Shown: piece by piece, positions 31,886-40,659 of the stretch
Position numbering within the stretch: the first letter of the stretch is position 1
Layout of the letters: each line of letters opens with the position of its first letter
Assembly: GCF_004519315.1 (NCBI RefSeq)
Contig: NZ_SOZE01000005.1
Coordinates: forward strand, 1 to 49,092
From: Mucilaginibacter psychrotolerans
GTDB taxonomy: Bacteria > Bacteroidota > Bacteroidia > Sphingobacteriales > Sphingobacteriaceae
Reading direction: 5' to 3'
Length of the DNA stretch: 49,092 nucleotides
Notes under the pieces: model-generated
Databases searched by the model: none
Told to the model about the DNA's origin: nothing
What the model saw: the letters and a program-made list of their open reading frames with translations, nothing else
Made by a program: the position numbers and the translations under genes

Positions 31886-33460
31886 ATGAAAAAAGCGTTA
31901 GCCCTTTCGCCGTTGGTTTTGTCGCCAGTCGCCACCACGTCCTCGCGAGCGATAGCGTGGCAATCATCGGCACGCCAAGGCGCTATGCAAGCCTACGGGT
32001 ATGCCGAAAAATGGCTTTTGTTCCCCTCTCGAGAGGGGGCGCGTGGTCTTGTGTGGTGGCAGGGGTGTGTTCGCCGCAATGCAAGCCTCGCTAACCATTC
32101 CGCAGAGTACACACCCCTCCCCCCCTCTCAAGAGGGGAATCGCACATCCCCCCGCTTTTTCTGGCCGTTGTTGGTGTTTACCCCGCCGTTTTTGTTGTTG
32201 TCACCAACAATTTTACTTACCGTCCTTATTTTATTCTTCGGCAGCTCTAGTTTTGCTCAATCCCCCTACGGTAATAACATCTTCCGGCCCGAAATAAAAA
32301 GCGTAGAGTTTTATAAGGTAGATAAACAGGCCGCAGCCTTCCCGGTAATTACATTAAACAGCGACGAAAAAGTAACCTTAGGATTCGACGATCTTAGCGG
32401 CGGCAGCCGTAATTTTTCTTACACTATAGAGCATTGCGATGCCAACTGGAAATCGTCTAACCTCTCCCCTGCCGAGTACCTGCAAACCTTTATGGACGAC
32501 AGGCTTTTCAACTACAGTTACTCATCGGCCACCTTCCAAAAATACACGCATTACGAGCTCACGCTCCCCAATCAAAACATTGCCCCAAAAATAGCGGGCA
32601 ATTATGTTTTGAAGATTTATGAAGATGCCGACCCAACAAAGTTGATTCTCACCCGCAGGATGTACGTATTGAATAGCCGAGTTGGTGTTGGGGGCACTAT
32701 CACGTCATCCAATAATGTTTTAGCGAGGCGTACAAATCAAAAGTTGAATTTTACGGTAGATTATGGCGGCTTGAACGTGCAGAACCCCAACCGCGATATC
32801 CGCGTATTGGTGATGCAAAACGCAAGGCCCGAAACCGGCAGGATGAACACCGTGCCTACTTATATCCGCGGCACGCAGCTGGTTTATAACGATGTAAACA
32901 TCAACGATTTTGCAGGCGGCAACGAGTTCAGGCATTTTGATACGCGGTCGTTGAAGCTGAACTCCGAGCGCATCGCCAAGATATACCGCGATACCGCCAA
33001 TACCGTAATGCTATTGGGCGACCCGAACCGCAACCTGCCCAATTACACTTTACTTTACGATAACGACGGCAAATACTATATCATTAACCAGGATGGCCGA
33101 GACGCACGCACGGATGCCGATTACGCACATATTTATTTCAATGTGGGCACCAATAAATCCGAAGTGGAGGGCACGCCCTATATCATTGGTCAGTTTAATG
33201 ATTTTAAGATAAACGAGCAAAGCCGCATGACATTCGATGCCCGCGGCCGTTTCTACACCAACCTGCTGCTAAAACAAGGCGTTTACGATTATATGTACGT
33301 TTGGGTAAACAACGCCACCAAACAGCCCGATTACACGGCACTGGAGGGCACTTATTTTGAAACGGAGAACGAATACCAGCTGCTGGTTTACGCCCGCCCA
33401 GCAGGTGCCCGTTGGGAAGAATTGGTGGGCTATAGTTTGTTAAGGACGGTGAGGCCTTAG
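31886..33460 (+). CDS. type IX secretion plug (DUF5103) protein with repeat-derived N-terminal extension
   Basis: The protein from about residue 125 of the 524-residue reading is a DUF5103 protein: SPYGNNIFRPEIKSVEFYKV, DLSGGSRNFSYTIEHCDANWK, NYVLKIYEDADPTKLILTRRMYV and GVYDYMYVWVNN. This family closes the T9SS translocon channel in gliding Bacteroidota. A good signal sequence, PTILLTVLILFFGSSSFAQS, lies just before it. But the only ATG in frame, at 31886, is about 100 codons further upstream, and the intervening stretch is a mosaic of palindromic repeats read in frame. Translation may really start at a GTG/TTG near 32165-32180. The DUF5103 assignment is firm; the start is not. Confidence 0.82.
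   Translation: MKKALALSPLVLSPVATTSSRAIAWQSSARQGAMQAYGYAEKWLLFPSREGARGLVWWQGCVRRNASLANHSAEYTPLPPSQEGNRTSPRFFWPLLVFTPPFLLLSPTILLTVLILFFGSSSFAQSPYGNNIFRPEIKSVEFYKVDKQAAAFPVITLNSDEKVTLGFDDLSGGSRNFSYTIEHCDANWKSSNLSPAEYLQTFMDDRLFNYSYSSATFQKYTHYELTLPNQNIAPKIAGNYVLKIYEDADPTKLILTRRMYVLNSRVGVGGTITSSNNVLARRTNQKLNFTVDYGGLNVQNPNRDIRVLVMQNARPETGRMNTVPTYIRGTQLVYNDVNINDFAGGNEFRHFDTRSLKLNSERIAKIYRDTANTVMLLGDPNRNLPNYTLLYDNDGKYYIINQDGRDARTDADYAHIYFNVGTNKSEVEGTPYIIGQFNDFKINEQSRMTFDARGRFYTNLLLKQGVYDYMYVWVNNATKQPDYTALEGTYFETENEYQLLVYARPAGARWEELVGYSLLRTVRP
31915..32150. repeat. palindromic repeat mosaic inside the 5' coding region of the T9SS plug gene
   Basis: TTCCCCTCTCGAGAGGGGG (32020-32038) and CCCCCTCTCAAGAGGGGAA (32122-32140) are inverted copies. 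GGCAGGGGTGTGT (32058-32070) and ACACACCCCTCC (32109-32120) form a second inverted pair nested within. Ahead of them, GCGAGCGATAGCGTGGCAATC (in two parts, 31945-31965) resembles the GTCATTGCGAGC family of dispersed repeats. The block has no resemblance to DUF5103 coding sequence. Confidence 0.85.
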
Positions 33461-33468
33461 ACTATTAT

Positions 33469-33592
33469 TTAACCGCAGAGTTAACAGAGGAGGCGCAGAG
33501 GTTCACAGAGCCTTGCATCTGGCAGACTCTAAATAAAACTCCTTTTTTCTCTGTGAATCTCTGCGTAAAACTCCGCGCCCTCTGTGGTTAAA
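33469..33592. repeat. long imperfect inverted repeat (ACCGCAGAG family)
   Basis: The left arm TTAACCGCAGAG ... GCGCAGAGGTTCACAGAG (33469-33510) pairs with the right arm CTCTGTGAATCTCTGCG ... CTCTGTGGTTAA (33549-33591) with several bulges. It fills the spacer between the T9SS plug and thioesterase genes. Confidence 0.85.
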
Positions 33593-33618
33593 TCAGCGTA
33601 ACGCAAATCAGAAAAAAC

Positions 33619-33626
33619 TATCTTTG
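33619..33626 (+). promoter_or_regulatory. -7 element directly before the thioesterase gene
   Basis: TATCTTTG ends 5 bases before the ATG at 33632, again implying a leaderless or near-leaderless transcript. Confidence 0.55.
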
Positions 33627-33631
33627 CATTT

Positions 33632-34156
33632 ATGACAGGAAAAGCGCCTAAAGAATCATTCACCATTATGAACGAGTTGGTATTGCCCAACGATACCAAC
33701 ACCCTCAACAATTTAATGGGTGGGCGCCTGCTGCATTGGATGGATATTGCCGCCGCTATATCGGCACAAAAGCATTGCAACCGCGTGGTGGTGACGGCAT
33801 CGGTAGATAACGTTTCCTTCCATCACCCCATTAAACTTGGCGATGTAATTACCATAGAGGCAAAGGTTACGCGTGCATTTACCACCTCTGTAGAGGTGCG
33901 CATGGACGTTTATGCGGAGAATATCCCCCAGGGCACCCGCCATAAAAGTAATGAAGCCTACTACACCTTTGTAGCCCTGGATAAGGATGGCGGCAAGGTA
34001 AATGTTCCACCTCTGCTGCCCGTAACCGAAGACGAAATTGAACTTTACGATGGTGCGCTTCGCCGCCGCCAGCTGAGGCTGATACTTGGTGGTAAAATGA
34101 AACCGGATGATGCTACGGAGTTAAAGGCTTTGTTTTTTGCCGCACAGAAGAAGTAA
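33632..34156 (+). CDS. acyl-CoA thioesterase, hotdog fold (YciA/BFIT type)
   Basis: 174 residues. NDTNTLNNLMGGRLLHWMDIAAAISAQKHC contains the hotdog helix with the catalytic-type Asn/Asp, VVTASVDNVSFHHPIKLGDVITIEAKVTRAFTTSVEV is the central sheet, and YYTFVALDKDGG follows. It hydrolyses acyl-CoA to free acid and CoA. There is one hotdog domain, so it would act as an oligomer. The chain-length preference cannot be read. Confidence 0.9.
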   Translation: MTGKAPKESFTIMNELVLPNDTNTLNNLMGGRLLHWMDIAAAISAQKHCNRVVVTASVDNVSFHHPIKLGDVITIEAKVTRAFTTSVEVRMDVYAENIPQGTRHKSNEAYYTFVALDKDGGKVNVPPLLPVTEDEIELYDGALRRRQLRLILGGKMKPDDATELKALFFAAQKK

Positions 34157-34207
34157 ATTATACAATTTAGCTATCTTTAACTAAAATCCTGCCTTTATCC
34201 TAATGAC

Positions 34208-35614
34208 ATGTTATTCAATAGTCTTCCGTTTGTTATATTAATTTTTGCAACCTTTATCTTATATTATATTCCGGTTCTTTATAAGTTCCAAGTACCGGTG
34301 TTAATAATTGCCAGCCTTGTTTTTTATGCTTATAACCAGCCTATATTAGTTTTACTGCTATTACTTTCTGTAAGTATTAATATAATATCCAGCTATTTGG
34401 TGGTTTATGGCAAAATCAGGTATCGAAAACATGCTGCAATTGCGGGGGTTGTTCTAAACCTGGCTATCTTAATTTTCTTTAAATACAGCGCGCTCATTTA
34501 TACAACAATTACCGATGGCTCCGATTCGTTTGGGCAATTTATTGTTAGCATCCCCTTACCTATCGGCATTTCATTTTTCACCTTTCAAGGTATAAGCCTT
34601 ATTGTTGACGTCTATTCGCGAAAATATGTTTTAGGTGAGGATATTGTACCTGTATCATTTGTAAAACACGCAGAACGCATCCTGTTTTTTAAAGGTTTTT
34701 TTCCGCAGCTTATTTCGGGGCCAATTGTAAAAGCACATGATTTTTTGCCCCAAATTGGTGTAAAAAAGATAGCTGACATTGCTTGGGAACCCATTTTTAA
34801 AAAACTGGTAGTGGGTTATTTTTTTAAAATGGTTGTTGCCGACAACCTAAGTAACTTTACTTTCTGGATGACTAATCCTTCCTTTTTTATTGGCAGCTCA
34901 TCGATTAAATTAATAACATTACTCTTTGGCTTCTCCTGCCAAATCTTCGCCGATTTCGCAGGCTATTCGCTAATAGCCATTGGCCTTGCACGACTTTTTG
35001 GGTACACATTTCCGGATAATTTTAATTTCCCTTACATCTCCACATCGTTTAAAGACTTTTGGAAACGTTGGAATATCTCTTTATCATCTTTTCTAATGGA
35101 ATACCTTTATATCCCCTTGGGAGGCAACAAGCGGGGGAAACTACGAATGTATATTAACCTGATGATAGTAATGATATTAGGCGGGCTTTGGCACGGCGCA
35201 GCCTGGAGTTACGCCGTTTGGGGACTAATGCATGGTCTTGCTTTAGTTGTAGAAAGAATGTTAAGCGGAAAAACTCACCGGCCACAGGGCATATGGATAA
35301 TTACGCTAAAAAGATGCCTGGTTTTCTCCTTTGTAACGTTAGCCTGGTTACTTTTTCAATTACCAAAGTTTGAATATGTACTTGTTTACTTAAACTCCTT
35401 ATTACATAACACAACACTGGTAATAGATCCTGATATAGTGCACATAGCACTTTACTCCAGCCCGGTATTTTTGTATCATTTATTATATGTGAATCGCACC
35501 AACACTATTTTCCAAACAATAAAAAAATACGATTTTGTGGTTTATGCAATTCTTATTTTTTGCATAGTTTTAAACAGTGGGCCAGTTAGTCCTTTTATTT
35601 ACTTCCAATTTTGA
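34208..35614 (+). CDS. MBOAT-family O-acyltransferase (AlgI/DltB-like)
   Basis: 468 residues with about eleven hydrophobic segments. MBOAT hallmarks are IPLPIGISFFTFQGISLIVDVY, FFPQLISGPIVKAHDFLPQI, DFWKRWNISLSSFLMEYLYIPLGGNKRG and MILGGLWHGAAWSYAVWGLMHG with H329 and H342. Such enzymes move acyl groups across the membrane to exported polysaccharide or teichoic-type polymers. The SGNH-like gene follows by 4 bases, the usual partner. The gene is visibly more AT-rich than its neighbours. Confidence 0.92.
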   Translation: MLFNSLPFVILIFATFILYYIPVLYKFQVPVLIIASLVFYAYNQPILVLLLLLSVSINIISSYLVVYGKIRYRKHAAIAGVVLNLAILIFFKYSALIYTTITDGSDSFGQFIVSIPLPIGISFFTFQGISLIVDVYSRKYVLGEDIVPVSFVKHAERILFFKGFFPQLISGPIVKAHDFLPQIGVKKIADIAWEPIFKKLVVGYFFKMVVADNLSNFTFWMTNPSFFIGSSSIKLITLLFGFSCQIFADFAGYSLIAIGLARLFGYTFPDNFNFPYISTSFKDFWKRWNISLSSFLMEYLYIPLGGNKRGKLRMYINLMIVMILGGLWHGAAWSYAVWGLMHGLALVVERMLSGKTHRPQGIWIITLKRCLVFSFVTLAWLLFQLPKFEYVLVYLNSLLHNTTLVIDPDIVHIALYSSPVFLYHLLYVNRTNTIFQTIKKYDFVVYAILIFCIVLNSGPVSPFIYFQF

Positions 35615-35618
35615 CGTG

Positions 35619-36536
35619 ATGATAAGAAAAGCATTTATCCTAGCATTCCTTGGCCTTGTTGCCTATGGGGTATTTGTTAAATGGATGGCTCCCAAATGGT
35701 GGTCTGCCACCCAAAATACCGACCAGCAAAACGTTACAAAAGCGGAAAATTTTATATATGACGACACGGCAAGTTATAGAAACGTGATAGTGGGTTCTTC
35801 GCTATCGGCACGGATTGTTACTGATAGCCTCCAAGACACATATAACCTTGCCATGGGGGGACAAAGCATTTACGATGGCCTTAATATTTTAAAACACCGG
35901 GAGCATCTACCCCGGGCGGTATTAATTGAAACCAATGTTTTTATGAGAAAAGAGAACAAAGTATTTACTAACGCGCTGTTCTCGCCCATAAATTATTATT
36001 CAAAAAAAGAAATTCCAGCTTTACGAAAAGATAAACAACCAATTGCAATATTTAGTAAGATAATCCTAAAGGGGGTATATTTTTCTAAAGATAAAATAAA
36101 AGAAGTTTTGCACGGCGGAAGGACTTCTAAAATTAGCATTTCTGCGGAAATCAAAGCGGATAATGAGCCTGGTGACCTGTCAACAAAAATGACCCACGAT
36201 ACCTACATTGAATCCTTTAAATTACCGCGCCAGGAAGACGTTGTAGATAGCTTTAACAACTTAAAATCTTATGTATCCTACATGCAAAAAAAGAACGTTG
36301 TAATCGTGTTTTTTGAAATGCCAATAGATACCCGAATACAGGAATTGCCGTTACAAAAGTTTCTACGGACCAAATTTTTGCAAACTTTTCCAAAATCCAA
36401 CTACAAATATATCCCCCTCCCAAATTGGAAACATTGCAATACTTTTGATGGTTTACACTTAACCCGGGAAGATGCTATAAAGTACACCGCTTATTTAAAA
36501 GGCGAAATAAAAAAAAATCACTGCCTTAATTATTAG
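35619..36536 (+). CDS. membrane-anchored SGNH-like partner of the MBOAT
   Basis: 305 residues. An N-terminal anchor (FILAFLGLVAYGVFVKWM) leads to a periplasmic domain with an SGNH-like layout: VIVGSSLSAR (Ser60/61), NLAMGGQSIYDG (Gly), and the C-terminal FDGLHLTRED with D277 and H280. It would receive the acyl group and transfer it to a surface polymer, as AlgX/AlgJ-like proteins do. I use the ATG at 35619; the ORF opening at 35577 overlaps the MBOAT gene. Exact family not recognised. Confidence 0.75.
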   Translation: MIRKAFILAFLGLVAYGVFVKWMAPKWWSATQNTDQQNVTKAENFIYDDTASYRNVIVGSSLSARIVTDSLQDTYNLAMGGQSIYDGLNILKHREHLPRAVLIETNVFMRKENKVFTNALFSPINYYSKKEIPALRKDKQPIAIFSKIILKGVYFSKDKIKEVLHGGRTSKISISAEIKADNEPGDLSTKMTHDTYIESFKLPRQEDVVDSFNNLKSYVSYMQKKNVVIVFFEMPIDTRIQELPLQKFLRTKFLQTFPKSNYKYIPLPNWKHCNTFDGLHLTREDAIKYTAYLKGEIKKNHCLNY

Positions 36537-36626
36537 CCGTTCAATAAATTACATATTCGCCAATAAGGCCGCCATATTTGAATATTTTCTACTCAGATAC
36601 AAATGCTGAAAAACCGTTATTTCATT

Positions 36627-37154
36627 ATGGATACAAAAATAAAACTGCAGCAGGGAGATATAACCAAATTACAGGTTGATGCAATCGTCAATGCAGCCAA
36701 CAGCAGCCTGATGGGCGGCGGCGGCGTTGATGGAGCCATTCACAGGGCAGGCGGCAAGCAAATACTGGAAGAATGTATAAAGATTGTGGACAGGCAAGGC
36801 CGCTGCAAAACAGGCAAGGCGGTTATTACCTCGGGTGGTAACCTGCCCGCTAAATATGTAATCCATACCGTTGGACCGGTTTACAATGGCGGGAAGAATG
36901 TGCTGAAGGAAGAAGAACAGTTGGCCAATTGCTATACCAATAGCCTTATGCTGGCTTTCGATAATGGCATCAAAACCATTGCTTTCCCTAATATCAGTAC
37001 GGGCGTTTACCGTTTCCCCAAGCAGCGGGCTGCAGAAATAGCAACCGAAACTGTTGATATATTCCTGGAAAACCAAGAGGGCATTGATGAAGTGATTTTT
37101 ATTTGTTTCGACGACGAAAATTTTGGTATCTATAAAAAATTGTTAGCCGTTTAA
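36627..37154 (+). CDS. macro domain protein (O-acetyl-ADP-ribose deacetylase type)
   Basis: 175 residues, a single macro domain: [30 protein letters not shown] (ADP-ribose loop 1 with the NAANS and [10 protein letters not shown] motifs), [22 protein letters not shown], and [18 protein letters not shown] (loop 2). This is the YmdB/MacroD arrangement that removes ADP-ribose from Glu/Asp or deacetylates O-acetyl-ADP-ribose. The start at 36627 ([11 protein letters not shown]) is preferred over 36603. Confidence 0.93.
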   Translation: MDTKIKLQQGDITKLQVDAIVNAANSSLMGGGGVDGAIHRAGGKQILEECIKIVDRQGRCKTGKAVITSGGNLPAKYVIHTVGPVYNGGKNVLKEEEQLANCYTNSLMLAFDNGIKTIAFPNISTGVYRFPKQRAAEIATETVDIFLENQEGIDEVIFICFDDENFGIYKKLLAV

Positions 37155-37269
37155 CAACTCAATTGATCCCAATTAAAGAAGCTTACTTTAATCCTGTGTC
37201 TGTTTACTGATATTTCTTACATCCTCATCGCGCCGAAAACTATCGGCACTAGGCTTGCCTTACAATAAG

Positions 37270-38343
37270 TTAAGCCGGTTTATTACTTGCTATCGTAACC
37301 TTGAGGGCATCTAATACCCCGGGGGTAACGTTACCAAAGAATGATATGCCTGCCGCGCCGTTCCTGAACGCGTTTTGGATACCGGTTTTCACTTCGTCAT
37401 CGTTCTTAAAATCGGGCAGGTACACGCCAGCATATATCGGGAATTTGCCCGCTAAAAAGTGTACACCCTCGGCAACGGCATCGCCTATCCAGCCTACGCC
37501 TTCTTTGTAAAAGCCATGGTATATCATAGGGCAAATGCCGTCCAGGTTCCAATTCGTCCAATCCTGCCTTACGTTACGGCGGGCAATCTCCGGCGTTGGG
37601 AAAACGGCAGCAGTAATCTGTTTTTTGTTGCGATGGGCAATATCCGCTATGCTGTTTACCACGCGCGTGATGTTCCCGTATCTGAACAAACGCCAGGATA
37701 GGCTCGCGTCGGGGTATTGCACCTGGTCGATATCGTAGCCGTACTTCTCCTTAAATTTGCCCTTACACACATTGCAATAGCAAAAATCGTATTCGGGCAG
37801 TTCGCGGGTTTGGTCGAGCTTGTAAGTATCCCAAAGGTTTACGGGTAAAATTACATCGCAATAGCGCACATAATCCAGGTGGATGCCGTCTACATAATCC
37901 AGCGCTAAAATATCTGTAACAGTTTTTTCAAGATACTCCTGCACCTCCGGTCGCGACGGGCACAGCCAGCGGTAATAACCAACATAAGGCGGCTTATCCG
38001 CGCAGGAATCACCTTTGCGACTCACGCTGTACCACTCCGGGTGTTGGCTCACCAATTCGGCGCGGTTGAAGGTCCATATCCAGCGGTGTGTTTCAAGCCC
38101 CTGTGCTTTGGCTGCACGGAAATGGCGCTCGCTATCTGCCTCGAAGAAAATACCGGTAATGCCTGCGGCTTTGTATGCTGCATAACGGGCAGGCAGTTCC
38201 TCGTCGGTATCTTTGCTGTTTGGGTTGGTCCAAACCCAGTTTTTCATACCTTTTTTCTTTTTGCCTGCGGCAAAACTTCCTAAAGGCAACTGCGCTGCGG
38301 CGGCAGTGAGTATGCCCACTTTTAAAAATTCCCGTTTATTCAT
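37270..38343 (-). CDS. exported family-10-like glycosyl hydrolase (GHL10 type)
   Basis: 357 residues. The signal-type N-terminus MNKREFLKVGILTAAAAQLPLGSFA has a KR rather than RR pair. The barrel contains YAAYKAAGITGIFFEAD, DYVDGIHLDYVRY (typical of GHL10/DUF187-like enzymes with the catalytic-type Asp) and NLDGICPMIYHGF. Cys pairs (FCYCNVCKGKF) suggest a metal site. Substrate unknown. The CBM9-like gene upstream ends 2 bases before this start, so the two are co-translated secreted proteins. Confidence 0.8.
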   Translation of the reverse strand: MNKREFLKVGILTAAAAQLPLGSFAAGKKKKGMKNWVWTNPNSKDTDEELPARYAAYKAAGITGIFFEADSERHFRAAKAQGLETHRWIWTFNRAELVSQHPEWYSVSRKGDSCADKPPYVGYYRWLCPSRPEVQEYLEKTVTDILALDYVDGIHLDYVRYCDVILPVNLWDTYKLDQTRELPEYDFCYCNVCKGKFKEKYGYDIDQVQYPDASLSWRLFRYGNITRVVNSIADIAHRNKKQITAAVFPTPEIARRNVRQDWTNWNLDGICPMIYHGFYKEGVGWIGDAVAEGVHFLAGKFPIYAGVYLPDFKNDDEVKTGIQNAFRNGAAGISFFGNVTPGVLDALKVTIASNKPA

Positions 38344-38344
38344 T

Positions 38345-39472
38345 TTATTTATCAGTTTCTTGTTGTACCAAACCGTCCTGATTTATTGTATAAGTCACTT
38401 TATTGCTACCGCCGCTAATGCGGGCAATGAAAGTTTGTCCCTTAGCTTCCAGGCTTAGGGTATTGATAGCCCCCGCTACCTTAACCGCCGTATCTACTCC
38501 CAAATCGGCAAGCGTTAGTGCATAGTTCCCCTTGGCTTTCAACCATTCTTTTTGCTTGTAATAAACCAACCAAAGGTATTTTTTCTGTAATTCCGCATAG
38601 GGCATCTTAAATTGAGCAACTTTGTTTCCTTTGCTGAAAAGCAGGTAGCCCCAACGCTCGGGGCAATGCATATTGATAACGCCTTGCGGGCTCCATACCC
38701 AATTACGTTCGGGTAGGGTGCGACCGGTGCTGTCCTTTAATTTACGGTATTCGCCGCCGACTATTTCGGTATCGTATTGTACGCGCGAAAAATTGATGCG
38801 CCACATCGAACCATTACCAGGCTTTATTTCCTGCGCCATGGCATTCAAAGCCTTAAAAGGGATGGCCATCTCCACCGTCCAGCCGGTATCGCGGTCGGCA
38901 GGGTTGTTAACTGTTCCCTGCACCTGCACAGCAGAGCGCAAACCCGCTGCGTCCCAGCTGATCACCGCCTTGCCGCCATTGCGGTATGGCTTTGTCAACA
39001 ATAAATCGAATATGGTGTTGTAAGCGTTTACCTCCAGCTCGTAATACTGATGCATGGTGTTAAGCGGATCGATAAACAGCTCGAAATCGTTATTAAGGTA
39101 AATGATATCGTCGTGCTTTTTAAGGGTGGCCCACACGTGCGGATCGCTTATGCGGGCGGCTACGTACAGGCAGCTATCATCCCAAAGCATCTTCATTTTG
39201 GTTTGCAGCGATGGATTTGGTTTCAGGTCGCCCTCTATATCAACGAAATCGGTAGTCCACGCAGCTTGTTGCCATTCGGCTTTGCCGATGTTGCCATCTA
39301 TTACAGGGGCTTTATCCACATGTTTAACCACATAATGGGCGGGCACGGTAAATAAATTGGCAAACCGGGCAAATGGATCCTGCGCCTTAGCAAATAGCGA
39401 AATGGTGCACAGACAAACTGCTACAAGCAATATTTTTATGGCGTTGTGAATGCGTAAGGGATGGTTCTTCAT
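38345..39472 (-). CDS. secreted CBM9-like carbohydrate-binding protein
   Basis: 375 residues with signal peptide (IKILLVAVCLCTISLFAKAQ). The CBM9-type domain is at about 45-270: DKAPVIDGNIGKAEWQQAAWTTDFVDIEG, MLWDDSCLYVAARISDPHVWAT, DIIYLNNDFELFIDPLNTMHQYYELEVNAYNTIFDLLLT and WTVEMAIPFKAL. This is the Bacteroidota family often annotated carbohydrate-binding family 9-like. It precedes the GHL10-type gene by 2 bases and its start overlaps the stop of the EVE gene by 4. Confidence 0.88.
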   Translation of the reverse strand: MKNHPLRIHNAIKILLVAVCLCTISLFAKAQDPFARFANLFTVPAHYVVKHVDKAPVIDGNIGKAEWQQAAWTTDFVDIEGDLKPNPSLQTKMKMLWDDSCLYVAARISDPHVWATLKKHDDIIYLNNDFELFIDPLNTMHQYYELEVNAYNTIFDLLLTKPYRNGGKAVISWDAAGLRSAVQVQGTVNNPADRDTGWTVEMAIPFKALNAMAQEIKPGNGSMWRINFSRVQYDTEIVGGEYRKLKDSTGRTLPERNWVWSPQGVINMHCPERWGYLLFSKGNKVAQFKMPYAELQKKYLWLVYYKQKEWLKAKGNYALTLADLGVDTAVKVAGAINTLSLEAKGQTFIARISGGSNKVTYTINQDGLVQQETDK

Positions 39473-39876
39473 TTTTCGGCCAGTTCCAATATGCGGTCGA
39501 ACTCTTCGCGTTTAAGGCCCATTACCGATAGCCGCCCCTGGCGCACCAGGCCAATATCTTTCAAAGGCTCATCGGCTTTTATTTCTTCAAGGGTTACGGG
39601 GCGCTTAAGGCTTTCTACCGGTTCCAGGTCAACCACTACCCAGTTCGGGTCTTCGGTCGTGGGGTCCTGGTAGGCTTCTTTTACCACGCGTGCTATGCCC
39701 ACGATCTCCTTGCCCTCGTTGCTATGGTACCACATCACCAAATCGCCGGTGGCCATGGCCCTGAGATTGTTACGCGCCTGGTAATTGCGCACACCATCCC
39801 AAAAAGTGCGGCCCTCCTGATTGAACTTATCCCAACTGTATTTAAATGGTTCCGATTTTACGAGCCAGTACTGCAT
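39469..39876 (-). CDS. EVE domain protein
   Basis: 135 residues, a single EVE domain: MQYWLVKSEPFKYSWDKF, TFWDGVRNYQARNNLRAMATGDLVMWYHSNEGKEIVGIARVVKEAYQDPTTEDPNWVVVDLEPV. EVE domains bind modified bases in nucleic acids. It is the first gene of a tight EVE-CBM9-GHL10 run with 4- and 2-base spacing, an odd partnership for secreted sugar proteins. Confidence 0.92.
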   Translation of the reverse strand: MQYWLVKSEPFKYSWDKFNQEGRTFWDGVRNYQARNNLRAMATGDLVMWYHSNEGKEIVGIARVVKEAYQDPTTEDPNWVVVDLEPVESLKRPVTLEEIKADEPLKDIGLVRQGRLSVMGLKREEFDRILELAEK

Positions 39877-39949
39877 ATAGTAGAAGTATAATGCAGTAAA
39901 AATGCTAAAAAGGCCCGATAATCGGAAATGCCTACTGTAGGATAAGGCG

Positions 39950-40141
39950 CTATTTAAGGTCTTTTTTGATAAACTTATGATATAAGTAATCAGCGTAGCC
40001 CACGCTGATGTAATCAGGGAACTTCCAGCTAGGGTAGTACCGGCGTTGGATGTATTTAAGGATACTGAAGAATATCACCCCAAAAATCAGTAAAAGCGCT
40101 ATGCCCAGCATAGTAAATGCGAAGATGTGTGTAGCTGTCAT
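39950..40141 (-). CDS. small membrane protein of unknown function
   Basis: 63 residues with one transmembrane helix (IFAFTMLGIALLLIFGVIFFSILKYI) and a basic, Tyr-rich C-terminal tail (RRYYPSWKFPDYISVGYADYLYHKFIKKDLK). It stands alone upstream of the EVE gene on the same strand. No family recognised. Confidence 0.6.
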   Translation of the reverse strand: MTATHIFAFTMLGIALLLIFGVIFFSILKYIQRRYYPSWKFPDYISVGYADYLYHKFIKKDLK

Positions 40142-40261
40142 TTAAATAAAGTCTATTATCACCCTAATATAAAAACACAATTCGTTATACGAATATTTGA
40201 AAAAGTAGTTGCATAATAATCTACGCGTTTCTCTTACTACTTATCTTTCTTATCCGAAAAA

Positions 40262-40402
40262 TCTCCATCTCTATTATCAAACAATCAAAAAAAGAACAAC
40301 CTTGCCCAAGTACTACTTGCGCAGTATTCCGATCTTAAGGCAAGCTTTCTGACTATTGGGTACAATCGCAACTACAATCCGCTGGATACAAATCAAGAAT
40401 AG
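40262..40402 (+). pseudogene. possible 3' remnant of a degraded gene in the 40142-40659 spacer
   Basis: In one plus-strand frame, the sequence reads NNLAQVLLAQYSDLKASF then LTIGYNRNYNPLDTNQE and a stop at 40400-40402. It looks like real protein sequence without a start codon. The rest of the 518-bp spacer has no gene, array or recognisable palindrome. The family is not identified. Confidence 0.3.
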
Positions 40403-40659
40403 AAGCCATATAAAACACTACCGCCGTCAGTTTTTTTGGCGTTGTTGATGACCTTCTATTCAAGCCTTTACGCGGACATTCCGTCGGAGCATTTAATGTA
40501 AGGGAGATATTATTGGCATTGTTGCAACCAATATCTACATCTTTGCTTAATTAGCCGCCTATCAGGGAGATAATAGCGCCGCTCTAAATTTTCGATACGC
40601 TTACCTGTTTGATTTTAGACGAAACAGAACCATTCAAAATATTATTAGATTCGTTGCCA

